This document shows, one piece after another, positions 1 to 6,683 of a stretch of DNA of 22,379 nt (positions are counted from its first letter, which is position 1; each line of letters opens with the position of its first letter). The notes under the pieces were generated by a model that saw only the letters and a list, made by a program, of their open reading frames with translations, did no database searches and was not told the origin of the DNA. Source of the stretch: Euryarchaeota archaeon UBA40 (GTDB lineage: Archaea; Thermoplasmatota; Poseidoniia; Poseidoniales; Thalassarchaeaceae); assembly GCA_002506875.1 (NCBI GenBank), contig DAYJ01000086.1, positions 23,118 to 45,496 of the forward strand, read 5' to 3'. The translations under genes were made by a program, and so were the position numbers.

Positions 1-308
1 CCTAATGGAATTGGTGCGCCTGTCATAATACGATAGATCTCTGTGGGGTTGAGGGATTTGGTTATTGGTTGGTCGCCCGCAAAGATCGTGCCAATTTCTA
101 TTCTTGATTCTGGTAAATCGGAAAGTTGGACTGCCCAGCCATCAATAGATGAATTATCAAATGGGGGATCGTCACATCGAGCAAGAATATCTCTAGCAAG
201 TATTCGCCCTTGGGCATGTTCCAATCCTATCTCTTCAGTGGCCCATTTGAATGGATGAGATGCAAGTATCTCTTGCGCCCGCTCGACAGAGATGAGGGTT
301 TCCATCAT
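1..308 (-). CDS. moeA: Molybdopterin molybdenumtransferase MoeA, N-terminal part, runs off the left edge
   Basis: MoeA inserts molybdate (or tungstate) into adenylylated molybdopterin, the last step of molybdenum cofactor synthesis in the cytoplasm. About 100 N-terminal residues are visible. They include an early ERAQEIL helix, the segment QGRILARDI, the conserved motif PPFDNSSIDGWAV (family form is P.F..S.MDGYA), an AGDQP segment and the near-invariant MTGAPIP at the window edge. The order and spacing match the MoeA N-terminus. Two adjacent in-frame ATG codons at 308 and 305 can start it; no clear ribosome binding site separates them. The gene is divergent from the permease to its right, sharing a 70-base gap. 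The frame stays open to base 1, so the C-terminal catalytic domain lies outside the window. Identification rests on motifs only. Confidence 0.85.
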   Translation of the reverse strand, partial: MMETLISVERAQEILASHPFKWATEEIGLEHAQGRILARDILARCDDPPFDNSSIDGWAVQLSDLPESRIEIGTIFAGDQPITKSLNPTEIYRIMTGAPIPL

Positions 309-347
309 CCATCTTATGGATGGGTTTGGTTTGAGGGCATCGGGAAT

Positions 348-357
348 CTATCTTAAG
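348..357 (+). promoter_or_regulatory. Possible TATA element for the TauE/SafE gene
   Basis: CTATCTTAAG is centred about 26 bases before GTG 378 and 29 before ATG 381, the spacing expected of an archaeal TATA box for a leaderless or near-leaderless mRNA. Match to the TATA consensus is only fair. Confidence 0.25.
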
Positions 358-377
358 CACGAAGAAGAGGAAGATGT

Positions 378-1148
378 GTGATGCCTGAGTTTGGTATGGT
401 CCTTCTTGGCCTCACTTTGGTTGCATTTCTCTATGCGTCTGTTGGCCATGGTGGTGCTTCAGGATATTTGGCGATTCTTTCTCTCACAAGTTATGCAGCA
501 ATGTCCAATGAATGGTTAAAACAACATGCATGGTGCCTAAATCTGATCGTAGCAGGAATTGCTTTTCACCATTATAGAAGGGCAGGACACTATAATTCAA
601 CTCTCACTTTACCGTTTATTGTAACGAGTATTCCAGCAGCATTCGTGGGGGGATTAATGGTTGTAAATGATGTAACTTATGACACGTTACTTTCCTTTGT
701 CCTTATCTGGGCTGCAATTCGAATTATGCAAGGAGTTGGGGTGGATCGTGAAGATGAGGTTGAGCTGCCGATGAAATCTGTTGCAATGAGTACGGGAGTT
801 GGTATTGGAGGAATAAGTGGAATTATTGGTGTTGGGGGAGGTATTTTCCTCTCCCCACTTCTTATTTTGAGAGGTTGGGGGACTGCAAAAACAGTGGCCG
901 CTACTTCTGCAGTATTCATCTGGGCAAATTCATTTGCAGGATTAATGGGGGTTGTAGTTCGAGGTGGGCTTGACCTCGATATATCCATACTTGGACCGTT
1001 TGTTATGTGTGTAGTTGTGGGGGGCTTCATTGGTGCAAGGTTTGGTTCCAATCATTCATCCCAATATACTGTGAGGTGGCTTCTTGCAATTGTGCTATTG
1101 TTGGCTGCTTTGCGACGAACACTTGGAATGTTCGGGCTCTGGGGTTAG
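378..1148 (+). CDS. TauE/SafE (TSUP) family membrane permease
   Basis: About 255 residues, almost entirely hydrophobic helices, probably seven or eight membrane spans. The N-terminal half carries ASVGHGGASGYLAIL and the second half carries GISGIIGVGGGIFLSPLLI, the two Gly-rich half-repeats typical of the sulfite/organosulfur exporter family TauE/SafE (DUF81, TSUP). Length agrees with the family. These proteins move small sulfur compounds or organic anions across the cell membrane; the substrate cannot be read from sequence. The start could be GTG at 378 or ATG at 381. A TATA-like element about 26 bases before the GTG fits a leaderless message. The gene is monocistronic here: moeA is divergent and the next gene is convergent, its stop immediately adjacent. 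Confidence 0.85.
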   Translation: MMPEFGMVLLGLTLVAFLYASVGHGGASGYLAILSLTSYAAMSNEWLKQHAWCLNLIVAGIAFHHYRRAGHYNSTLTLPFIVTSIPAAFVGGLMVVNDVTYDTLLSFVLIWAAIRIMQGVGVDREDEVELPMKSVAMSTGVGIGGISGIIGVGGGIFLSPLLILRGWGTAKTVAATSAVFIWANSFAGLMGVVVRGGLDLDISILGPFVMCVVVGGFIGARFGSNHSSQYTVRWLLAIVLLLAALRRTLGMFGLWG

Positions 1149-1445
1149 TCATTCGATTGTATCGACGTGCCCACAATCTGGGTTCGCACATTCAACTTGA
1201 TAGCGTGCACGCTTCGGCTTAGGAATCCGATTCATTGCACCACAATATGTGCATTGGTGTTGAACAATTTCTGGTTGTTTGGGCCCGTCGTCGTCCTTCT
1301 TTGGATCTTGAATTTTAGACCACCCTGCAGATTCTCTGTGGTCTTGGGTCTTTTTGACAGATCTGGAACGGAGTGAAAGCTTCATCTTCCGGCGCTTTCG
1401 GCGGCTCTTCCCATCTCGGGACTTTGTGGGCTTCTTCGCTGCCAT
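1149..1445 (-). CDS. Small basic zinc-ribbon protein, function unknown
   Basis: 98 residues. The first ~45 are very rich in Lys/Arg (for example SRRKRRKMKLSLRSRSVKK), like a nucleic-acid-binding tail. The C-terminal ~40 hold a zinc-ribbon pattern: CTYCGA, a basic linker, then CANPDCGH, that is C-x2-C ... C-x4-C. I do not recognise a named family; ribosome, RNA or DNA association is inferred from composition. ATG 1445 follows the stop of the upstream beta-CASP RNase gene by 49 bases on the same strand, so the two are probably co-transcribed. That makes an RNA-related role plausible but unproven. The gene is convergent with the TauE-type permease and ends directly against it. The real coding strand is supported by the clean Cys pairs and the strong charge pattern. 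Confidence 0.75.
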   Translation of the reverse strand: MAAKKPTKSRDGKSRRKRRKMKLSLRSRSVKKTQDHRESAGWSKIQDPKKDDDGPKQPEIVQHQCTYCGAMNRIPKPKRARYQVECANPDCGHVDTIE

Positions 1446-1494
1446 GGTATTACCAGAGGGGGTTCTCTATTCAATCACTTCGCATTTTTAGGGG

Positions 1495-2808
1495 TTAAAT
1501 TGGGATGTAGAGGGATTTGGAATTCTCAGGAATATGGACGGTTTGCCCATTTGCTTCGATAGATGTGCGTAACGGCTCGATTGCTTCTTCTGGAAGATGG
1601 AATAATACGACGTGTTTAGCTCCTGTATTCTTCGCAAATTCAACGAGATGATTGTGCCCACAATGATTAGAGAGATAATATCGTTCAACTTCGCATGCAA
1701 TTTTTGTTATTGTTCCATAGATTGGGAGGCTTCCATTCTCAAGTAACATCTCACCCCCAGTCCCTTCAGCCTGGTATCCTGTGATAAGAACTGCAGAATC
1801 TCGATCCTCCTTTAATCGATTAAGATACCAAAGAACTGGTCCACCTTTGAGCATTCCACTGGTTGTAACTATGACATCTCCGTGAAGGGCTTTTTTCCTG
1901 TCTGATTTACTGCCAACTCTACGTACCCATCGCCATATTCGATTCCATTCTTCGGCATCTGTAATGTGGTGTGGGTGGTCTAGCCAATGTTTAGTCACAC
2001 GCTTGCCCATCCCATCATAATGAACGCGAAGGTTGGGATCTGCCCGGTATAGTAGCCGGAGAATGTCTTGTCCTCTACCTGAAGCAAATGCAGGCACAAT
2101 CGCAATTCCCCCGCGAGAGACCACTTCCTTAATTTTTTGAATAAAGCGTGTTTCCTCCTCTTTCCTATCAGGGTGTTCTCGACCACCATAAGTGCCCTCC
2201 ATCACCAACACATCTGCAGATACTGGCTTTGCCCCCCGAACATTAGGACTATCTCGAACGTCGATATCTCCTGTCCAAAGTACACGATATTCTGGTAATT
2301 CGAATTCGATCATTGCAGCTCCTGGAACGTGGCCAGCTGGGTGAAGTTGCCAAGACCATTCACCAATTTTTTGTTTCTCATTAAATTGAACAGATTTCCA
2401 CACTTCTGCGGTTTCTTCAATATCTCGCTTATCCCATGGAAGAGGATGCCCTTCGATTTTCGAGATTTTGTATGTATCATGCCACATCATTGGAGCAAGC
2501 GCTCCAGTAAGATCGGTTGAAAAAATTGGACAGCCATGATTTGCAGAAATCCAAGGAACCATTCCGATATGATCTAAGTGACTATGTGTGATAATTGTAG
2601 CATCAATAGATGGACATTCATCAGGATATGATGGAGGGTCCCCTGGTGAAAGTCCGTAATCAACCAAAACACGTGTCCCAGTTTTATCTTCAATTACACA
2701 TCCAACATTACCGACTTCTTGGGCTCCTCCAAGAAAATGGAAACGGATACCTGTATCCACTTTATCTGAAGGATAGCTTGTGGTTCTCCCTGGAGTATAG
2801 AACACCAT
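1495..2808 (-). CDS. Beta-CASP metallo-beta-lactamase RNase (aCPSF2/RNase J-like)
   Basis: 437 residues. Zinc-site motifs of the metallo-beta-lactamase fold are all present: Asp50 (LVDYG), HSHLDH at 75-80, His160 (PAGHVPG) and Asp181 (WTGDIDV). Beta-CASP motifs follow: MEGTYGGREHPDR (motif A acid near 204), SNHCGHNHL (motif B His near 382) and a final His near 404 (LFHLPEE). VPAFASGRGQ and DVIVTTSGML are also family-typical. This class carries endo- and/or 5'-3' exoribonuclease activity in RNA processing and decay. There is no N-terminal KH extension, so it resembles aCPSF2 or archaeal RNase J rather than the KH-bearing aCPSF1. ATG 2808 opens the protein about 20 residues before the first fold strand. 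It is first in a likely two-gene unit with the zinc-ribbon gene. Specific subgroup is uncertain. Confidence 0.9.
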   Translation of the reverse strand: MVFYTPGRTTSYPSDKVDTGIRFHFLGGAQEVGNVGCVIEDKTGTRVLVDYGLSPGDPPSYPDECPSIDATIITHSHLDHIGMVPWISANHGCPIFSTDLTGALAPMMWHDTYKISKIEGHPLPWDKRDIEETAEVWKSVQFNEKQKIGEWSWQLHPAGHVPGAAMIEFELPEYRVLWTGDIDVRDSPNVRGAKPVSADVLVMEGTYGGREHPDRKEEETRFIQKIKEVVSRGGIAIVPAFASGRGQDILRLLYRADPNLRVHYDGMGKRVTKHWLDHPHHITDAEEWNRIWRWVRRVGSKSDRKKALHGDVIVTTSGMLKGGPVLWYLNRLKEDRDSAVLITGYQAEGTGGEMLLENGSLPIYGTITKIACEVERYYLSNHCGHNHLVEFAKNTGAKHVVLFHLPEEAIEPLRTSIEANGQTVHIPENSKSLYIPI

Positions 2809-2810
2809 GA

Positions 2811-3083
2811 AGTTCTACTTCTCTTTGAACTCAATCAAAGTATGGAGGGGGGCCCGTTTGTTTCCATTGGAAATTAAGAAACTCATTTATTTCAGATAAT
2901 CACGATCACATTTCCAAACTCAATAATGAATAACCCTAATTCTAATAGTTCGATTGTGCATTGATTTTCATTATTCTTTTTCATTGATTTTCCTTCTTGG
3001 AAATTACAAAACTATCCTGGAATGGAAACAGGGGGGTGCGGGTAGTGGATGGATTCATTCGATAAGAGAACTTCCGCGATTCA
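2811..3083. other. AT-rich divergent intergenic region with short direct repeats
   Basis: About 270 bases between the divergent beta-CASP RNase gene and the ferredoxin gene, among the longest gene-free stretches here. It holds two pairs of direct repeats. A 17-base element starting TTGGAAATTA occurs at 2867-2883 and 2997-3013 (15 of 17 identical). CATTGATTTTC occurs exactly at 2959-2969 and 2982-2992. Promoters for both flanking genes must lie here. No convincing small gene or RNA gene was seen. Confidence 0.5.
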
Positions 3084-3287
3084 ATGGCACGGATTCCAGA
3101 GCATGAATTCGATGTTGATGATGATCGATGTTTTGGATGTGCAGCTTGTGTTGCATTTTGTCCGATAAACGCTCTTCAACTGAAGGATCGTTTAGCAGTA
3201 GTCAATGAATCAAAATGTACTCATTGTAATCATTGCATCCCTCTTTGTCCAGTTCATGCACTTTCAATCATCCGTGTGGTGTCTTGA
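3084..3287 (+). CDS. 2x[4Fe-4S] ferredoxin
   Basis: 67 residues with two complete cluster motifs: CFGCAACVAFCP and CTHCNHCIPLCP, each C-x2-C-x2-C-x3-C-P. This is the classic low-potential dicluster ferredoxin, a soluble electron carrier. ATG 3084 is the only sensible start, about 17 residues before the first Cys. Its TGA overlaps the ATG of the next gene (TGATG at 3285-3289), so translation of the two is probably coupled and the products may act together. In other archaea a ferredoxin gene sits beside and feeds electrons to geranylgeranyl reductase (known for Methanosarcina). Here the following genes are a FAD-reductase-like protein and GGGP synthase, so a role in saturating isoprenoid lipid chains is a reasonable inference. 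Confidence 0.92.
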   Translation: MARIPEHEFDVDDDRCFGCAACVAFCPINALQLKDRLAVVNESKCTHCNHCIPLCPVHALSIIRVVS

Positions 3288-3922
3288 TGCATGTTGATGT
3301 ATTCATTGCAAATGCCAATTTAGAATCACTAATCTTAGCTAGAATAATTCAATTAAATTCAGAACGTGAATTATTTATTACAACAGAAAAAGCAGAATTT
3401 GGATTTCCAAATGAATCGTGTGGGTTATTACACACTCCAAACATTTTGAATGAATTACAAATATCCCCCCTCCCCCCATCAGTTTCTCTAAGTAACAAAA
3501 CACCTTTTTCTTTGAGATCTGAATGGTTGGAAAAACATCTTGCAATTATTCTTGCAAAAAATGGGGCGACGTTACAAACTCGAAGCCGTTTAGAAATCGA
3601 CTCAGAGAACAAAGGCATGCTTAGAGGTGCAACAATCCATCAAGGCATAATTACGTGGAATAAGATATTCAATATTGATTATTCAGATTTTATTCAATGG
3701 CACGGTACTATTTCAGCATCTGATGAATTAGATGCAGATCATAAAGGGACAAGGGCAGATGGTACAATTGAAACCTGGCGGAAGAAACCAATCAAATCCA
3801 CAACCATTCTTGAACGACGCACATCCTTTGGATTAGAAAACACCCCATTCTACATTGATGACATTATTCAACGAGCAAATGAACGATTCAATCGATTCAC
3901 GAATTCTCCATTATTACCATAG
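3287..3922 (+). CDS. Short degenerate FAD-dependent reductase-like protein (geranylgeranyl-reductase-like?)
   Basis: 211 residues from ATG 3287, which overlaps the ferredoxin stop; the frame extends further upstream but only across the ferredoxin gene. The N-terminus HVDVFIANANLESLILARI sits where a FAD-binding beta-alpha unit would be, but the GxGxxG glycines are replaced. The stretch TEKAEFGFPNESCGLL resembles the E.G.P..CGE region that follows the second strand in geranylgeranyl reductases. LRSEWLEKHLAIILAKNGATL resembles the helix before the dinucleotide-binding GA turn of that fold. Family members are normally about 400 residues; the central catalytic part seems missing and the gene ends 20 bases before GGGP synthase, leaving no room for a lost half. 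It could be a trimmed accessory subunit, a diverged enzyme or an unrelated protein. Gene reality is well supported by coupling; function is tentative. Confidence 0.6.
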   Translation: MHVDVFIANANLESLILARIIQLNSERELFITTEKAEFGFPNESCGLLHTPNILNELQISPLPPSVSLSNKTPFSLRSEWLEKHLAIILAKNGATLQTRSRLEIDSENKGMLRGATIHQGIITWNKIFNIDYSDFIQWHGTISASDELDADHKGTRADGTIETWRKKPIKSTTILERRTSFGLENTPFYIDDIIQRANERFNRFTNSPLLP

Positions 3923-3945
3923 GCTATCTTCAAAGATTCAGAGTG

Positions 3946-4761
3946 ATGACACAGGATATCACAACCCCCGTCTTCCACCACCTCCAAACCAAAGGGGGAG
4001 GAGCCCACATTGTTGTTATTGATCCCGACGATCAGACACCCGAAATTGCTGCAAAGCGCGCAATTGCAAGCATAATTGCAGGCACTCAGGCAATTTTGGT
4101 TGGAGGATCAACTGCAATTGACGGAACCCCTGTCCACGACACGGTTGTGGCCATCAAAGAAGCAATCGAACTCTGTCGATGGAATACCACCCAAGATTCA
4201 GAATCAAATGAAGAAATATGGGATGTTCCCGTGCTACTATTCCCAGCAGGCGCTAGGGCACTTTCTCCAGCCGCGGACGCAATTACATACATGTCTCTCA
4301 TGAATAGTCGCAATCTTCAATTTGTGATCGGAGAGCAAGTTATTGGTGCTCCAATCGTCGAAAAAATGGGTATAGAAGCAATTCCAATGGGGTACATTGT
4401 ATTTGCACCAGGTGGGAAGGTTGGTGCTGTAGGGGAAGCAAATTTAATCGAAAGTGATGATGTTGAGACGGCGGTTGCATATGCTCTTGCAGCTAAAATG
4501 CTAGGTTTCAAAATGGTCTATCTTGAGGCGGGTAGTGGTGTTGATCGCCCAGTGAATCCAACAATTGTTCGTGCTGTTAGAGAGGCAATACCTGAATTGG
4601 TTTTGATTGTAGGTGGAGGGATGAGGACAGGTGAACTTGCCCAAAAGAGTGTGCGTGCGGGCGCAGATTGGATCGTAACAGGAAATCTTACTGAGGAATA
4701 TGATGATGCATCAGAACTCGAGAATGTAATGCGAGAATATATTCAAACGATGCGAGAATAG
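3946..4761 (+). CDS. Geranylgeranylglyceryl phosphate synthase
   Basis: 271 residues. It joins sn-glycerol-1-phosphate to geranylgeranyl diphosphate, the first committed step of archaeal ether lipids, at the inner face of the membrane. Visible family motifs in order: HIVVIDPDDQ (residues 21-30), ILVGGSTAIDG (50-60), FPAGARALS (99-107), IPMGYIVFAPG (146-156), YLEAGSGVDRPV (192-203), IVGGGMRTGELA (221-232) and DWIVTGN (241-247). Together they form the phosphate-binding TIM-barrel loops of the GGGPS/PcrB family. Length is typical of the archaeal group. GTG 3943 directly precedes ATG 3946; ATG is preferred. It is third in the ferredoxin operon, 20-odd bases after the previous stop. It is the strongest single marker that the DNA is archaeal. 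Confidence 0.96.
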   Translation: MTQDITTPVFHHLQTKGGGAHIVVIDPDDQTPEIAAKRAIASIIAGTQAILVGGSTAIDGTPVHDTVVAIKEAIELCRWNTTQDSESNEEIWDVPVLLFPAGARALSPAADAITYMSLMNSRNLQFVIGEQVIGAPIVEKMGIEAIPMGYIVFAPGGKVGAVGEANLIESDDVETAVAYALAAKMLGFKMVYLEAGSGVDRPVNPTIVRAVREAIPELVLIVGGGMRTGELAQKSVRAGADWIVTGNLTEEYDDASELENVMREYIQTMRE

Positions 4762-4774
4762 CATCTTTTACCAA

Positions 4775-5305
4775 TTATACAAACGGTTTCCAATCCTTAT
4801 ATTCGAGATGTGCAGCTTGTGGAGCAGCCCCCCCATCATCGAATTCTTCTAATCTTTCAGCTAACCATGTAAACCACTCAAATCGAGTATCTCCTCCATT
4901 CTTTCTATCAGAATCGATTAACTTCAAACACAATTTATGGTGGTGTTGAATCAATCCAGAAAACAAGTCATAGACAAGTTTGAATTTCACATCTCCACGA
5001 AATACAAGCGCGCCCAAACTTTCCCACGTCGTCATAACAGCAAATGCTTCTTGCCATTTTTCACCATGATATTCTTTGAATTCATCAAGATTATTCAAAT
5101 TCTCAGGTTGATAGGAAACGATGTACAATCCTCCAGCAAATTCAGGAGATTGAAACAATTCTGCTAAAGATAAAGCAGCAGCACTCTGTCTTGCCTTTTT
5201 CAATTCTTTAATCTGAAACCATGAATAAATCGCAGCCCCAAGAATTGTAATTAATCCAAGAATTTCAGCCCATGCAGCAGCAGTTTCAATTTGCATATTA
5301 CTCAC
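4775..5305 (-). CDS. Single-pass membrane protein, DUF4760-like, last gene of the actin operon
   Basis: 176 residues. One membrane helix near residues 9-28 (WAEILGLITILGAAIYSWF) is followed by a basic KELKKARQ patch and a mostly helical cytoplasmic domain with WESLGALVFRGDV. The layout (helix, Q..ELK.AR motif, SLAELFQSPEF) resembles the DUF4760-type family seen in many bacteria and archaea, whose function is not known. The start may be GTG 5305 or ATG 5296. The GTG lies 3 bases after the stop of a 43-aa membrane microprotein gene, which itself overlaps the coiled-coil gene, so it is very likely the distal gene of the actin-like operon. A membrane-anchoring or adaptor role for that system is inference only. 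It converges on the GGGP synthase gene with a 13-base gap. Confidence 0.8.
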   Translation of the reverse strand: MSNMQIETAAAWAEILGLITILGAAIYSWFQIKELKKARQSAAALSLAELFQSPEFAGGLYIVSYQPENLNNLDEFKEYHGEKWQEAFAVMTTWESLGALVFRGDVKFKLVYDLFSGLIQHHHKLCLKLIDSDRKNGGDTRFEWFTWLAERLEEFDDGGAAPQAAHLEYKDWKPFV

Positions 5306-5308
5306 AAT

Positions 5309-5440
5309 TCACCAAAATAAAATTGCCAACGCTTCTTTGAACCAACCCTTGAAAATCGCTGTGATGACTGCAACGGACAAAAAAATCATACAGCACAGAT
5401 TGAGTAATATTTCTTCCATCTTGATCAAATCAACAATCAT
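5309..5440 (-). CDS. 43-aa hydrophobic membrane microprotein
   Basis: A 43-codon frame starting with a short polar lead (MIVDLIKMEEIL), then a membrane-type helix NLCCMIFLSVAVITAIF, a KGWFKE turn and a second short hydrophobic end ALAILFW. Its ATG at 5440 overlaps the TGA of the coiled-coil gene as ATGA, and its own TGA at 5309 lies 3 bases before the GTG of the next gene. Both junctions are the usual signs of translational coupling inside an operon. A random frame rarely fits a gap this exactly, so it is probably a real gene although very short. A second in-frame ATG at 5419 would give 36 residues. I recognise no family. A membrane partner for the coiled-coil or actin proteins is inferred from position. 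Confidence 0.65.
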   Translation of the reverse strand: MIVDLIKMEEILLNLCCMIFLSVAVITAIFKGWFKEALAILFW

Positions 5441-6588
5441 TCATCATCAATGTCTCTTAGGGCGGGTGGAGCACTTCCACCAGGAGACGGAACATCTCTC
5501 ATCTTCTCCTCTATTGGTTCTAGCCCAGTCGGTAGACCCGCATCTTCTCTTCTTTGTTGGATTTGTTCGTGAGCGCGCACGACATTCAATGAATCTCTGA
5601 ATGCCTTATTCACAACCTCTCTTGTTGCTTCAGATTTCCTTAGAACGTTAAGCTCCCCAATGATTTGATCATGGGATTCTTCTAGAGATTTCAATTCCGC
5701 AGTTCTATCAGATAAGCCAGCCTCAATATCTTGCATTGTCAATTGTAGTTGAGCAATTCTCTCATCACGGTCGAAAACTTCCCTATGTAGTCGTCGTTCT
5801 CGGCGACGTAATGCCTCATACTCTCTATTACGGTCGACTAATCGACGCTTCAATTCCTCAATTTGTTCACTTAGATATTCATGTTCAGCAGACACACTAC
5901 GAGGGCCAGACATAACTCGTTGCAGTTGCTCTTCTAACTCACCTATGCGATCATCACGAATCTCTAGATGATTTCTGACCTGTTCAACCAATTCACGCAA
6001 CCTATCCCGTTCATCCTCTAAGGACGATTTTTCAGATCGTTCATTTTCAAGCTCTCGATGAGCCCCCTCAAGCTCTTGATTCAAAGTTCGAACCTCTTCT
6101 GCAGTTACTGAAGTAAGTCCAGCTTCAGCAGCCTTTTCCAAAGCATCAACAAGAGTGGCAACCTTCGCCTCCATCTCTACAAGTAAGCCGGTTTTCTCTT
6201 CAACCTCATGTAACAATTGAGTATTATTATCCTCAAGAGATTCGACACGCAAAGCCCCAGTTCCTACTGATAATTCCTCAATTTCTTTTTTTCCATCTTC
6301 TACCATTCGTTCAAGATGGATAATTCTAGCTTCACGGGCCCGAAGATCTTCTTCCATTCGAATCAATCTAGCTCGGTCGGGCGCGCCTATGTCATCACGT
6401 TCCTGAAGATCCAACTCGAGTACGCGATTCTGCTGACGCAAACTCGCAACCTCCTCATTAATTGAAGAGAGATCTTCCCATGCAGTCATTACTTCCTTGA
6501 CTAGTTGGTCTTGGCCGTAAGATTGGAGCATTCCTATCAAACCCTCCCGATCCGTTCCACTTGGTTGTGGTGCATCTTGAGTCGTCAT
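5437..6588 (-). CDS. Long coiled-coil protein linked to an actin-like gene
   Basis: 383 residues from ATG 6588 (TTG 6594 is in frame but less likely). After a ~40-residue lead, about residues 40-345 are nearly unbroken heptad-like, Leu/Glu/Arg-rich sequence such as ELEEQLQRV and YEALRRRERRLHREV, with no Cys, no membrane helix and no ATPase motif. The tail is Pro/Gly/Asp-rich and acidic (PSPGGSAPPALRDIDDE). Such proteins are elongated scaffolds; general similarity to SMC or tropomyosin arms is compositional and does not show descent. It lies 95 bases after the actin-like gene on the same strand and overlaps the microprotein start by ATGA. I infer a filament cross-linker, spacer or positioning factor for the actin. 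No database family is claimed. Confidence 0.88.
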   Translation of the reverse strand: MTTQDAPQPSGTDREGLIGMLQSYGQDQLVKEVMTAWEDLSSINEEVASLRQQNRVLELDLQERDDIGAPDRARLIRMEEDLRAREARIIHLERMVEDGKKEIEELSVGTGALRVESLEDNNTQLLHEVEEKTGLLVEMEAKVATLVDALEKAAEAGLTSVTAEEVRTLNQELEGAHRELENERSEKSSLEDERDRLRELVEQVRNHLEIRDDRIGELEEQLQRVMSGPRSVSAEHEYLSEQIEELKRRLVDRNREYEALRRRERRLHREVFDRDERIAQLQLTMQDIEAGLSDRTAELKSLEESHDQIIGELNVLRKSEATREVVNKAFRDSLNVVRAHEQIQQRREDAGLPTGLEPIEEKMRDVPSPGGSAPPALRDIDDE

Positions 6589-6683
6589 GACCAATCAGGT
6601 GGAATCGCTATTCCACTGCACTTGAACCTTCTCTGACTCGACAGGGTTTACCTGCCGTGTTTGAGGGTTGTATCAAGCAGCCG

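Noticed and set aside
43..258. 71-codon plus-strand frame at the left edge
   Set aside because: It is antisense to the moeA N-terminus, which shows several conserved motifs.
677..1051. 124-codon minus-strand frame inside the TauE/SafE gene
   Set aside because: Antisense to a well-supported permease; Pro/Thr-rich content with no recognisable motif.
3233..3286. Upstream extension of the FAD-reductase-like frame beginning at ATG 3233
   Set aside because: The added 18 residues lie wholly inside the ferredoxin gene, including its second cluster motif; the TGATG overlap at 3285-3289 is the natural start.
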